Part shown: piece by piece, positions 25,736 through 33,938 of the stretch | Layout of the letters: the number at the start of each line of letters is the position of its first letter | Numbering within the stretch: position 1 is the stretch's first letter | Assembly: GCA_003153415.1 (NCBI GenBank) | Contig: PLYQ01000079.1 | Span: forward strand, 1 to 39,503 | DNA length: 39,503 nucleotides | Direction: 5' to 3' | DNA from: Rhodospirillales bacterium | GTDB taxonomy: Bacteria; Pseudomonadota; Alphaproteobacteria; Reyranellales; Reyranellaceae | Translations under genes and position numbers: made by a program | Notes under the pieces: model-generated | What the model was told of the DNA's origin: nothing | Seen by the model: the letters and a program-made list of their open reading frames with translations, nothing else | Database searches by the model: none

Positions 25736-26244
25736 GCCTTCACTCGTTCGAGGTTGGTGTGCCTGGCCCGCGCCTCCTCGGCGAATTTGTCGAGGTAGCG
25801 CAGGCGAAGGAGCGTCTTTCTGATGACGGCTCCGTCGTTTGCCAAGAACAAACTGCCGAGGCTTCCCAGCGCGCATTGTATGTCCTGCCGCGCCTGGGCG
25901 GCGAGCGCCTCGACGGCTTGCGCAGTCTCTGCGTCATGCAACGCCTCGCGGGCCTCCATCGCTTCCATCAGCAGATCAGGATCGTCGATCGTCTTGCCGT
26001 CAGTCGGCATCTCGATGCCCTTGAGGTTCGCGAAATAGAACGCTCGCGATAGCGGATCCTTCAGTGTGCGGTAGGCGTCATTGAGTGCCGCCGCCTCGCT
26101 AGAGGCTTTGGAGCGCTCCTCCGGCGGCCGGCCCACGAAGCGGTCAGGATGCCATTGCCGCTGCAAGGCGAAGTAGACCCGGTCGAGCGCCGCAGGCTCC
26201 AGATCGAGCGCCGCCGGCAGTCCCAGCCGCGCGAAGTGATCCAT
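25732..26244 (-). CDS. hscB: Fe-S assembly co-chaperone HscB
   Basis: A 170-residue J-type co-chaperone. The J domain occupies about residues 1-75 with the HPDRF motif ([11 protein letters not shown]) and [17 protein letters not shown]. The C-terminal three-helix IscU-binding domain follows. It delivers IscU to HscA and stimulates ATP hydrolysis. It overlaps hscA by ATGA and follows iscA by 25 bases. Confidence 0.95.
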   Translation of the reverse strand: MDHFARLGLPAALDLEPAALDRVYFALQRQWHPDRFVGRPPEERSKASSEAAALNDAYRTLKDPLSRAFYFANLKGIEMPTDGKTIDDPDLLMEAMEAREALHDAETAQAVEALAAQARQDIQCALGSLGSLFLANDGAVIRKTLLRLRYLDKFAEEARARHTNLERVKA

Positions 26245-26269
26245 GGCGATTGCTACAGAACGTGAGGCG

Positions 26270-26689
26270 TCAGACGTGGAAGGATTCGCCGCAGCCGCAG
26301 CGGCCCTTCTCGTTCGGGTTCTTGAACACGAAGCCCGACTTCAGCTTCTCTTCCTCGTAGTCCATCTCGGTGCCGATCAGGAACAGCGACGCCTTGGGAT
26401 CGATCAAGATCTTGATCCCGGCGGATTCGACGACCTCGTCCATCGGCTCCTGCTTGTCGGCGAATTCGAGCGTGTAGCTCATCCCCGAGCAGCCCTTGGA
26501 GCGCACGCCGATGCGGATGCCGACCGTCGGCTTGCCGCGGCCGTCGATCAGCGCCTTGACGCGCTCGGCGGCCGTCGGCGTCACCGACATGACTTGCGGC
26601 CGCGGCCGACGGGGCCGCGGTGCGGCGGGTGCCGGCGTCGCCGTGGCGGCCGCTGGTGCAGGGGTGGACGTCTCAGTGGTCGTGCTCAT
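26270..26689 (-). CDS. iscA: IscA-family Fe-S carrier with a Pro/Ala-rich N-terminal extension
   Basis: A 139-residue A-type carrier. The core from about residue 34 (MSVTPTAAERVKALI) contains all three cluster cysteines, one in SKGCSGMSYTLEF and two in the terminal GRCGCGESFHV. The first 33 residues are a low-complexity Thr/Ala/Pro/Arg stretch (TPAPAAATATPAPAAPRPRR) unusual for IscA. The upstream ATG has a GGAG site, so the extension is probably translated; an internal start at MSVTP would give the usual length of about 106. It lies in the canonical place between iscU and hscB. Confidence 0.92.
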   Translation of the reverse strand: MSTTTETSTPAPAAATATPAPAAPRPRRPRPQVMSVTPTAAERVKALIDGRGKPTVGIRIGVRSKGCSGMSYTLEFADKQEPMDEVVESAGIKILIDPKASLFLIGTEMDYEEEKLKSGFVFKNPNEKGRCGCGESFHV

Positions 26690-26710
26690 GACAACGTGCT
26701 CCGAACTCTA

Positions 26711-27124
26711 CTACTCGGCGGCTTCTTTCGACTCGTCCTTCTTGACCGACAGCTTGGCGCGATAGTCGGCAATTGCCGCCTTGATCGCGTCTTCGGCCAG
26801 GACCGAGCAATGAATCTTCACCGGCGGCAAAGCAAGATGCTTGGCGATGTCGGTGTTCTTGATGGTCTCGGCCTCGTCGATCGTCTTGCCCTTGACCCAT
26901 TCGGTGACGAGCGAGCTGGACGCGATCGCCGAGCCGCAGCCGAAGGTCTTGAACTTGGCGTCCTCGATCAGGCCGTCGGGCCCCACCTTGATCTGCAGCT
27001 TCATGACATCGCCGCAGGCCGGAGCGCCGACCAGGCCGGTGCCGACATCTTCGGAATTCTTGTCGAGCGACCCGATGTTGCGCGGGTTCTCGTAATGATC
27101 GATCAGCTTTTCGCTGTAAGCCAT
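26711..27124 (-). CDS. iscU: Fe-S cluster scaffold IscU
   Basis: A 137-residue scaffold on which 2Fe-2S clusters are built. Conserved cysteines appear in GAPACGDVMKL, FGCGSAIASSS and KIHCSVLAEDAI, the aspartate in the first motif is present, and LPPVK, the HscA recognition site, precedes the third cysteine. It lies 27 bases after iscS. The charged C-terminal tail (KKDESKEAAE) is slightly longer than in E. coli. Confidence 0.96.
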   Translation of the reverse strand: MAYSEKLIDHYENPRNIGSLDKNSEDVGTGLVGAPACGDVMKLQIKVGPDGLIEDAKFKTFGCGSAIASSSLVTEWVKGKTIDEAETIKNTDIAKHLALPPVKIHCSVLAEDAIKAAIADYRAKLSVKKDESKEAAE

Positions 27125-27151
27125 GACTGCCTCCTCAATTCCTTCCGCGGC

Positions 27152-28390
27152 TCAGTGAGCCGCCCACTCGATCGACTTGATGTCGATACCCTCCTGGGAC
27201 ATCTCCCAGAGCGGGCTCATCTCGCGCAGCTTGGTCACGTGGTGCACCAGCTCGGCCACCGCGGTATCGACTTCCTGCTCGGTCGTGAAGCGGCCAAGCC
27301 CGATGCGCAACGAGGTGTGCGCCATCTCGACCTCGACGCCCAGCGCACGCAGCACGTAGCTGGGCTCGAGCGACGCCGAGGTGCAGGCCGAGCCGGACGA
27401 CACCGACAGGCCCTTGATGCCCATCATCAGCGACTCGCCCTCGACATGAGCGAAGCTGATATTGAGGTTGCCCGGGATGCGATGCTCGAGGTCGCCGTTG
27501 ACGTAGATTTCCGTCAGCTTGGCATTGAGGCCCTTCAGCATGCGGTCGCGCAGCTTGGTCAGCCGCTTGGCCTCGGCATCCATTTCCTTCATGGCGATCT
27601 CGCAGGCCTCGCCGATGCCGACACAAAGCGGCGTCGGCAGCGTGCCCGAGCGGAAACCGCGCTCCTGGCCGCCGCCGTGAATCATCGCCGCCAGCCGCAC
27701 CCGCGGCTTGCGGCGGACATAGAGCGCGCCGATGCCCTTGGGACCGTAGATCTTGTGACCCGAGATGCTCATCAGGTCGATGTTCATCGCCTCGACGTCG
27801 AGCGGGATCTTGCCGACGGCCTGGGCGGCATCGGTGTGGAAGAAGGCGCCCTTGGCGCGGCAGATCTTGCCGATCTCGGCCAGCGGCTGGATGACGCCGA
27901 TCTCGTTGTTCACCGCCATGATCGACACGACCACGGTCTTGTCGGTCACTGCCTCGCGCAGCACGTCGAGATCGATCAGGCCGTTCTTCTGCACCGGCAG
28001 ATAGGTGACGGTGAAGCCCTCCTGTTCGAGGTGGCGGCAGGTATCGAGCACGCACTTGTGCTCGGTCACGGTGGTGACGATGTGGTTGCGCCGGTCTTTG
28101 TAGAAGTCGGCCACGCCCTTGATCGCGAGGTTGTTCGATTCGGTGGCGCCCGACGTGTAGATCACTTCCTTCTCGTCGGCGCCGATCAGCTTGGCGATCT
28201 GGGCGCGAGCCTTCTCGACGCCCTCCTCGGCTTCCCAGCCATAGGAGTGGCTGCGCGAATGGGCATTGCCGAACTTGTAGGTGAAGTACGGCATCATCGC
28301 TTCCAGCACCCTCGGATCCATCGGCGTGGTCGCCTGATAATCCAGGTAAATCGGCTGGTCGTTGCGCCGGATCTGGTTAAACGCGTTCAT
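27152..28390 (-). CDS. iscS: Cysteine desulfurase IscS
   Basis: A 412-residue PLP enzyme that removes sulfur from cysteine for IscU, MnmA and other acceptors. It has [28 protein letters not shown], the PLP-lysine region [17 protein letters not shown] and the mobile catalytic-cysteine loop [22 protein letters not shown] start at [11 protein letters not shown] (28390), 18 codons inside the ORF track, because AAGGGG lies just upstream. It follows a second desulfurase gene in the same operon and precedes iscU, its usual partner. Confidence 0.96.
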   Translation of the reverse strand: MNAFNQIRRNDQPIYLDYQATTPMDPRVLEAMMPYFTYKFGNAHSRSHSYGWEAEEGVEKARAQIAKLIGADEKEVIYTSGATESNNLAIKGVADFYKDRRNHIVTTVTEHKCVLDTCRHLEQEGFTVTYLPVQKNGLIDLDVLREAVTDKTVVVSIMAVNNEIGVIQPLAEIGKICRAKGAFFHTDAAQAVGKIPLDVEAMNIDLMSISGHKIYGPKGIGALYVRRKPRVRLAAMIHGGGQERGFRSGTLPTPLCVGIGEACEIAMKEMDAEAKRLTKLRDRMLKGLNAKLTEIYVNGDLEHRIPGNLNISFAHVEGESLMMGIKGLSVSSGSACTSASLEPSYVLRALGVEVEMAHTSLRIGLGRFTTEQEVDTAVAELVHHVTKLREMSPLWEMSQEGIDIKSIEWAAH

Positions 28391-28421
28391 GCTAACCCCT
28401 TGAGATTCCTTAGCGAAATTC

Positions 28422-29546
28422 CTAGGCCGCTCGGGCTTGGGCAATATCCGAGTGGGTTACTCGGATATATAGGTCCCGCCATGCGGCAATCAAGCGTTCG
28501 ATATCCTGTGAAACGGTGCTCCAGCCGAAACTTATCCTCAGCGCCGTCTCCGATTCAGCAACTTCCACGCCCATGGCCGCCAGCACCGCCGAGCGGCTCA
28601 CTTTGCCGGAAGAACAGGCCGCGCCCGCACTGACCGCGACTCCCGCGAGATCGAGCGCCATCACCTGGGTTTCCGCCCGGACACCGGGCATGGAAATGCA
28701 CACCGTATTGGGCAGTCGCAGTGCTCCAGCGCCGAACACTCGCGCCGCCGGAGCGATCGCGCGCAGTGACGCTTCCAAGTGATCGCGTAGCGCCTGCGTC
28801 GCCAGTCCGCTCTTCGCCTCGGCCGCCGCGATACCGAAGCCTGCAATACCCGCGACGTTTTCCGTCCCGGCGCGGCGGTTGGATTCCTGCCCGCCGCCAC
28901 GACGATCGGTGTGGAAGGGAGCGCCATCGCGTACCACGAGCGCGCCTACACCCGTCGGACCGCCAAACTTGTGCGCCGACAGGCTGAGATAATCCACTCC
29001 CATGCCATGCATATCGACCGGCACCTTGCCGGCGCCCTGCACGGCGTCACAGTGAATCAACGCGCCGGCGGCGCGCGCGATGCGCACGATCTCGGCAATC
29101 GGCTGGATGACGCCGGTTTCATTGTTGGCGAACATCACCGACACCAGGGCGGGCTCACGACTCGTTGCCAGCAGGCGCTGCAGAGCCGCGAGATCGACGA
29201 CGCCGTTGCCGTCGACGGCCACCAGCTCGAGGTTGCGCGCCGCGTTAAGCACGCTGTCATGTTCCACCGCCGACGCCAGCACGCGCCGGCGTCCGGCCCC
29301 TGAAAGCGCCAGATTGTTGGCCTCCGTGCCGCCCGAGGTGAACACGATTTCAGCCGGCAAGGCGCCAACCAGCGCCGCCACCTGACGGCGCGCCGTATCG
29401 ATCAGACCGCGCGCCGCGCGTCCGACCCTGTGCACCGACGACGGATTGCCGCTGGCGCGCAAGGCTTCGACCATGGCGTCGAACGCCGCTGGCCTAAGCG
29501 GGCTGGTGGCGTTGTGATCCAGGTATACCGACGCGACGACCGACAT
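28422..29546 (-). CDS. Second cysteine desulfurase (NifS/IscS-like)
   Basis: A 374-residue class V aminotransferase-fold PLP protein with [51 protein letters not shown] (PLP lysine) and an active-site loop [21 protein letters not shown]. It is shorter and clearly diverged from the IscS encoded next to it, so it is not a recent duplicate. It lies between iscR (8-base gap) and iscS (31-base gap), an arrangement known in several alphaproteobacterial isc operons. It may deliver sulfur to other acceptors or act as an accessory desulfurase. Confidence 0.93.
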   Translation of the reverse strand: MSVVASVYLDHNATSPLRPAAFDAMVEALRASGNPSSVHRVGRAARGLIDTARRQVAALVGALPAEIVFTSGGTEANNLALSGAGRRRVLASAVEHDSVLNAARNLELVAVDGNGVVDLAALQRLLATSREPALVSVMFANNETGVIQPIAEIVRIARAAGALIHCDAVQGAGKVPVDMHGMGVDYLSLSAHKFGGPTGVGALVVRDGAPFHTDRRGGGQESNRRAGTENVAGIAGFGIAAAEAKSGLATQALRDHLEASLRAIAPAARVFGAGALRLPNTVCISMPGVRAETQVMALDLAGVAVSAGAACSSGKVSRSAVLAAMGVEVAESETALRISFGWSTVSQDIERLIAAWRDLYIRVTHSDIAQARAA

Positions 29547-29554
29547 GAGACGAC

Positions 29555-30028
29555 CTAGCTGGCAGCGGCCATGGAGTCCGACTTGGCCTGAATCGGCGCC
29601 TCGATGATGCGGGTGCTGAGCTTGCGCTCCAGCACATCAAGCAGGCTGACCGAGCTCAGGAACGCGTGGATCTGGTTGCCGAGCTCTTCCCACAGATCGT
29701 GGGTCAGGCACTTGCTGCGATCGGCGCGACAGCCGGTGGCGCCCATCTCGGTGCAGCGCGTCGCCTTGATCGGCTCGTCGACTGCCAGGATGATCTCCGA
29801 GACGCGGGTGTCGGCGGAGGTCTTGGCGAGGCGATAGCCGCCGCCGGGTCCGCGCACACTCTTGACCAGCTCGGCGCGCCTGAGGCGGGCGAAGAGCTGC
29901 TCGAGATATGACAGGGAGATTTCCTGCCGTGTCGCGATGTCCGACAAAGACACCGGTTTTGCCTGCGCATGACGGGCCAAATCGACCATTGCCATCACGG
30001 CGTAACGACCTTTGGTGCTGAGCTTCAC
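29555..30028 (-). CDS. iscR: Rrf2-family transcriptional regulator IscR
   Basis: A 157-residue Fe-S-sensing repressor. The winged helix-turn-helix (MKLSTKGRYAVMAMVDLA, SLSYLEQLFARLR, VRGPGGGYRLA) is followed by three cluster cysteines (Cys92, Cys100, Cys107) and a nearby histidine in KCLTHDLW. With its cluster it should repress the isc operon; cluster shortage relieves repression. It is the first gene of the operon, and an IscR-type box overlaps its promoter upstream. Confidence 0.95.
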   Translation of the reverse strand: MKLSTKGRYAVMAMVDLARHAQAKPVSLSDIATRQEISLSYLEQLFARLRRAELVKSVRGPGGGYRLAKTSADTRVSEIILAVDEPIKATRCTEMGATGCRADRSKCLTHDLWEELGNQIHAFLSSVSLLDVLERKLSTRIIEAPIQAKSDSMAAAS

Positions 30029-30157
30029 AGCATCCTCCTCGTGCCGGAGCTGGCCGGCTTGGCGTCCGAGCGCCTAAAGTTCTTGAAAACCAAGGCCTTG
30101 CTAAGATATTCCAGCCCCCCGGACATGGGATCTGGTAAAGACCGACTGACAGGCTAG

Positions 30158-30190
30158 GATTTAATAAACCTGAGTAGGTTAGTCAAGTAT
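30158..30190 (-). promoter_or_regulatory. isc operon promoter with a type 1 IscR box
   Basis: On the minus strand, TTGACT (30186-30181) and TAAATC (30163-30158) are 17 bases apart. Over them lies ATACTTGACTAACCTACTC followed by AGGTTTAT (30190-30166), which matches the E. coli type 1 IscR consensus ATASYYGACTRWWWYAGTCRRSTAT at about 20 of 25 positions. The box covers the -35 and spacer, so bound IscR would block polymerase. The predicted leader before iscR is about 120 bases. Confidence 0.75.
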
Positions 30191-30273
30191 CAAGATTCCG
30201 CAGTGAAACCGCCACTATTGGCCGCGACCGGCGGCCAATAGCAGCCAATAATGACGAATAATTCGGAGCCTCC

Positions 30274-30948
30274 ATGCCTGACGTGATGTTTACCGGCCCC
30301 GAGGGTCGCCTTGAGGGCCGCTATCACCAGAGCAAGGAGGAACATGCGCCGATCGCGCTGATTCTCCACCCTCACCCGCAGTATGGCGGGACGATGAACC
30401 ACAAGGTCGTGTTCTCGCTGTTCCATGTCTTCGTGAACCGGGGTTTTTCGGTCCTGCGCTTCAATACCCGCGGGGTCGGCCGCAGCCAGGGCCGCTTCGA
30501 CAACGGCATGGGTGAGCTGAGCGACGCCGCCGCGGCGCTCGACTGGCTGCAGGCCATGAACGCCGACGCGAAGTCGTGCTGGATCGCGGGTTACTCGTTT
30601 GGCGCCTGGATCGGCATGCAGCTCCTGATGCGCCGGCCCGAGATCGACTGCTTCATCTCGGTGTCGCCGCCGGCCAACTCCTACGATTTCGCCTTCCTCG
30701 CCCCCTGCCCGTCGTCCGGCCTGATCGTCGGCGCCGAGAAAGACGAGGTGGTGCCGCTCGCCGACATCCAGAAGCTGGTGGCGCGGCTGTCGCTGCAGAA
30801 GGGCATCACCGTCGACGCGCGCACTATCAAGGGCGCCAACCACTTTTATCACGACTCGCTCGATAAGCTCGCGGTCGAGGTCGACAAGTACGTCGCCAAG
30901 AGCCTGCTCCACCCGCCCGGTCGCGCGACGAGCAACAAGGAGCCGTAG
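30274..30948 (+). CDS. Small alpha/beta hydrolase
   Basis: A 224-residue alpha/beta hydrolase of the dienelactone-hydrolase-like group often seen beside isc genes in alphaproteobacteria. Visible elements are the oxyanion region ALILHPHPQYGGTMNHKV, RFNTRGVGRSQG, the nucleophile elbow AGYSFGAWIG, an acid in VGAEKDEVVP and the histidine in KGANHFYHD. A GGAG site lies before the ATG. It is divergent from iscR across a 245-base gap, so the IscR box could influence it as well. The substrate is unknown. Confidence 0.9.
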   Translation: MPDVMFTGPEGRLEGRYHQSKEEHAPIALILHPHPQYGGTMNHKVVFSLFHVFVNRGFSVLRFNTRGVGRSQGRFDNGMGELSDAAAALDWLQAMNADAKSCWIAGYSFGAWIGMQLLMRRPEIDCFISVSPPANSYDFAFLAPCPSSGLIVGAEKDEVVPLADIQKLVARLSLQKGITVDARTIKGANHFYHDSLDKLAVEVDKYVAKSLLHPPGRATSNKEP

Positions 30949-30951
30949 TCG

Positions 30952-31048
30952 CTGGGGGCGCGCCACTCAAGGCGGAGTTCACTCCGCCGCGGTGGCGCGA
31001 TCATCGTTGAAGCGAGCAAAGACGCGCGACTGGAGTCGCGCGCCCCAG
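30952..31048. repeat. Compound GC-rich inverted repeat
   Basis: Outer arms CTGGGGGCGCG and CGCGCGCCCCAG enclose two inner hairpins, one with arms GCGGAGT/ACTCCGC inside GCGCCAC/GTGGCGC, the other GCGCGACT/AGTCGCGC. The motifs resemble those of the inverted repeat at 9733-9789. It lies between the convergent 3' ends of the small hydrolase and senA and may end transcription from both sides, although no T-tract is present. The rest of the gap up to 31104 shows nothing else. Confidence 0.75.
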
Positions 31049-31104
31049 CAAAGAACTAACGCGAATGCAGGCGGTCGCTCGTTAGTGGCTGCAGCGCACG
31101 CTTC

Positions 31105-32430
31105 TCACAGCGCGCAGGTACGGAAGCCGGCAACAACGTCGTTGCGGTCGGGCGTGAAGAAATTGCGATAGCCCGGCCGGGCGATGCGCGCGCTGGTCGC
31201 CCAGCAACCGCCGCGCAAGACCTTGCGGCTGCCGAACCAGGGTTGCGAATAGTCTTTGTAGGGATCGGCGGCGAATCCCGCGAAAGGCATGAAGTCCGAG
31301 TTAGTCCATTCCCAGACATTGCCGATCATCTGACGGCAACCGAAGGCGCTGTCCCCGGCCGCACATGCTGCGACATCGAAAGGCCCGTCGAAGGCGTAAT
31401 CGAGATTGGCGCGCGCTGACGCAGCCGATGCGTCACCCCATGGCCAACGGCGACGTGTATCGGCCAGCCGCGCGCCGTCTGTCGTCGGCATGCCGATGGC
31501 GGCGGCTTCCCATTCGGCTTCGCTTGGCAGGCGACGGCCGGCCCACCGGCACCACGCCTCGGCCTCGAACCACGAGACGAATACGACCGGCGCATGCGGC
31601 ATCAGCGCTTCGAGCGTCCGATAGCGCCGGACGCTCCACACGCCGCCCTGCTTGGGCTGCCAGTAGATCGGTCGCTCGGCATTGCAGCGCTGCCGCCAGT
31701 CCCAACCGGCGTCGCTCCAGAATTCCCGGGCGCCGTAGCCGCCGGCATCGACGAAGGCCGCAAACTCGGCGTTGGTGACCGGAGCGCAAGCAATGCGGAA
31801 AGGCGCCATCGCGGTCTCATGCGCCCATTTCTCGTTGTCGAAGACGAAGCCATCGCCCGCCGCCGATCCCAGCCGCCAGATTCCACCCGGCACGGCAACG
31901 TCACCCGGCAAAGGACCCGCCTCCGGACGGCGTGCGTCGCCTAATTCCTGCGGCGGCGCACAGGTGAGCGTCTGGCGCGAATAGGTCAGCGCCTCGACAT
32001 GCATGTCTTCGTGACGGATCGCGAGGTCGTAGAAATAGCGCGCGCCGTCGTCGACTGTCCCGCCGCCGAGCGCGTCCTCTTGTCGGGCCAGCACGTCGGC
32101 CATGTAGCTGAAAGTGCCGGCACGATCGGGCAAGTCGAGCTGCCAGCGCGTAGCGTGCGCCACGGCGCTCGAATCCCATAACCGATCGCCGCGTTCGATC
32201 AGCGGGGCGCGGCCGTGGGCGTGACGCAGCGTCCAGTATTCGTGAAACCAGCCGACATGGCCGATCTCCCAGAGCACGGGATTGACGATATCGAGCCGGG
32301 GCCCCATCAATTCGGTCGATGACAGATCTTCCGTCAAACGCCGGGTGCGATGACGGACCTCGCGCAGTTGCGCAACGAGTTCGGCCGCGGATGCACCGCT
32401 GGTCGGCCGCTGGGCATGGGCTTGGTCCAT
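31105..32430 (-). CDS. senA: Selenoneine synthase SenA (EgtB-like non-heme iron enzyme)
   Basis: A 441-residue protein with an N-terminal DinB-like iron-binding domain and a C-terminal FGE-sulfatase domain, the architecture of EgtB. Iron ligands are expected at His58 (LWEIGHVGWFHEYW) and in HEDMHVE (His140, His144; the HX3HXE motif). The C-terminus has SWFEAEAWCRWAGRRLPSEAEW, GNVWEWTNSDFMPF and KVLRGGCWATSARI. Because the divergent neighbour is a SenB-type glycosyltransferase, I call it SenA, which joins a selenosugar to hercynine (trimethylhistidine), rather than ergothioneine sulfoxide synthase. The start MDQAHAQ has AAGGA eight bases upstream, inside the senB coding sequence. EgtB remains the alternative. 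Confidence 0.82.
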   Translation of the reverse strand: MDQAHAQRPTSGASAAELVAQLREVRHRTRRLTEDLSSTELMGPRLDIVNPVLWEIGHVGWFHEYWTLRHAHGRAPLIERGDRLWDSSAVAHATRWQLDLPDRAGTFSYMADVLARQEDALGGGTVDDGARYFYDLAIRHEDMHVEALTYSRQTLTCAPPQELGDARRPEAGPLPGDVAVPGGIWRLGSAAGDGFVFDNEKWAHETAMAPFRIACAPVTNAEFAAFVDAGGYGAREFWSDAGWDWRQRCNAERPIYWQPKQGGVWSVRRYRTLEALMPHAPVVFVSWFEAEAWCRWAGRRLPSEAEWEAAAIGMPTTDGARLADTRRRWPWGDASAASARANLDYAFDGPFDVAACAAGDSAFGCRQMIGNVWEWTNSDFMPFAGFAADPYKDYSQPWFGSRKVLRGGCWATSARIARPGYRNFFTPDRNDVVAGFRTCAL

Positions 32431-33397
32431 GACGATCGTCCTTATCACACCCGAGGGCCCGACTTCACGTACCGGCAACCGCGTCGCCGCCTCGCGCTGG
32501 GCGCGCATCCTGCGCCGCCTTGGCCATCGCGTGCGTATCGCATCCAATTATGACGGAAAGCCCGCCGACCTGATGGTGGCGGTGCACGCCTGGCGGAGCG
32601 CTGCAGCGATCGCGCGATTCAAGGCGAAATACCCCGCGCGTCCGGTGATCCTGCAGCTGAGCGGGACCGATATCTATGGCTACCTCGCTTCAGATCCGGT
32701 GCCGACGCTCCGCGCGATGCAACACGCAGACCGGTTGGTGGCGCTGAACGACCTCGCGTGGCGCGTCGTCCCCAAACGCCTTCGCACGCGCCTCTGCGTC
32801 ATCCAACAGTCGGCCGAGCCCTTGCCCTATCCGTACCGGCCGAGCCGCCGCGCGGTGGTCGTCTCGGTGATCGGCCATCTGCGCGACGTCAAGGACCCGC
32901 TGCGCACGGCCGCGGCGGCGCGCCTGCTGCCGGCCGACAGCTGCGTGCGCATCGAGCAGGTCGGCGGCGCCTACACTCCGGAGTGGGCCAACCGCGCGCG
33001 CGCCGAGATGGCTGCCAACCCGCGCTATCGCTGGCGCGGCGACGTGTCGGCGGCCGCCGTGCGCCGGCTGCTGGCGCGGAGCCATGCCATGGTCATCTCG
33101 TCGCTGAGCGAAGGCGGCGCCAACGTGATCTCGGAGGCAGCCGTCGCCGGGGTGCCGGTGTTGGCCTCGCGCATCGACGGCAATGTCGGACTCCTGGGTG
33201 CCGACTATCCCGGCTATTTCCCGGTCGGCGACACGCGGGCGCTCGCCCGCCTGCTGCAGAGGCTGGAGCGCGAGCAGCATTTCGTCGCACGACTGCGCAA
33301 GGCGCTGGTGTGGCGTGCGCCGCTGTTTCGGCCTGCTCGCGAGACGGCCGCGTGGCGCCGACTGCTCGCCGGGCTTACGGTCGCGCAAGCATGCTGA
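32429..33397 (+). CDS. senB: Selenosugar synthase SenB (glycosyltransferase)
   Basis: A 322-residue GT-B glycosyltransferase matching the SenB (TIGR04348-type) family. It opens with VLITPEGPTSRTGNRVAASRW and continues with MVAVHAWRSAAAIARFKAKY and the conserved LSGTDIYGYL. The C-terminal half has VIGHLRDVKDPLRTA and SSLSEGGANVISEAAVAGVPVLAS. SenB makes the selenosugar from selenophosphate and a UDP-sugar; SenA then uses it. No third gene (senC/selD, selenophosphate synthase) is nearby. The start codon overlaps the senA start codon in one CATG and has no clear Shine-Dalgarno, but later starts would remove the conserved N-terminus. Confidence 0.87.
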   Translation: MTIVLITPEGPTSRTGNRVAASRWARILRRLGHRVRIASNYDGKPADLMVAVHAWRSAAAIARFKAKYPARPVILQLSGTDIYGYLASDPVPTLRAMQHADRLVALNDLAWRVVPKRLRTRLCVIQQSAEPLPYPYRPSRRAVVVSVIGHLRDVKDPLRTAAAARLLPADSCVRIEQVGGAYTPEWANRARAEMAANPRYRWRGDVSAAAVRRLLARSHAMVISSLSEGGANVISEAAVAGVPVLASRIDGNVGLLGADYPGYFPVGDTRALARLLQRLEREQHFVARLRKALVWRAPLFRPARETAAWRRLLAGLTVAQAC

Positions 33398-33930
33398 CAG
33401 AGTCTGACGCGCGGTTGCACAAGACGGGCCTCTGGAATGGCTTCGCCGGAGAACCTGTGAAAACACCAATCAGTGTCGCCGCGCTCGCGGCGTTTGTCGG
33501 CGCGGCGCGGCGCAATAGCTATGCCGACAAGAGCGCAGCAAAGGCACCGTCAACCAGGCTGCGATCATTCGACTATCGATTCGAGCGGGACGATCTCGCC
33601 TATCACGACACCTATTTCGGGATACGCGACTTTGTCGGCAAAGAGATCGTCTCCCGGCACGAGGAGCCAGTTTGGGGAATGAACTATTTCGGGATCATCC
33701 TCACCGCGGGTGCCGGCGAGCGCGAGGTCTACGATTTTCTCCGGGAGGCGCTGATGCAGGACTGTACCGGCATCGAGCCGGCACTCGGGCCAAGCCTTTA
33801 TCGACGTGACCGCTGGGCCTACGACAACGCCGTGGACGGAACGTTGGACGACTTCAACGGCACCGAGTTGATCAGTTGCGGCAGCGAGCTGGTCTACCGC
33901 TGTCGCTATCATGGCGGATGGATTTCTTGA
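33391..33930 (+). CDS. DUF5680-like protein
   Basis: A protein of up to 179 residues with the DUF5680 pattern: ALAAFVGAARRNSYA, PSTRLRSFDYRFERDDLAYHDTYFGIRDFVGKE, EEPVWGMNYFG and a closing ELVYRCRYHGGWIS. The domain is of unknown function and occurs alone or behind helix-turn-helix domains. The ATG at 33391 overlaps the senB stop by seven bases, so the two may be translationally coupled. A GTG at 33457 with GGAG five bases before it would give about 157 residues, closer to the usual domain start. Its 3' end converges on anmK with an 8-base gap. Any link to selenium metabolism is only positional. Confidence 0.78.
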   Translation: MLTESDARLHKTGLWNGFAGEPVKTPISVAALAAFVGAARRNSYADKSAAKAPSTRLRSFDYRFERDDLAYHDTYFGIRDFVGKEIVSRHEEPVWGMNYFGIILTAGAGEREVYDFLREALMQDCTGIEPALGPSLYRRDRWAYDNAVDGTLDDFNGTELISCGSELVYRCRYHGGWIS

Positions 33931-33938
33931 CGCGATGA

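Noticed and set aside
26243-28633. 796-residue plus-strand ORF across the isc genes
   Set aside because: It is the mirror of iscA, iscU and iscS. It is rich in His, Asp and Arg with no domain, while the minus strand carries complete, motif-bearing genes.
31105-32430. senA as ergothioneine EgtB or a sulfatase-activating enzyme
   Set aside because: The DinB-like domain with HX3HXE excludes a plain FGE. The SenB-type neighbour favours SenA over EgtB, though EgtB is not fully excluded.
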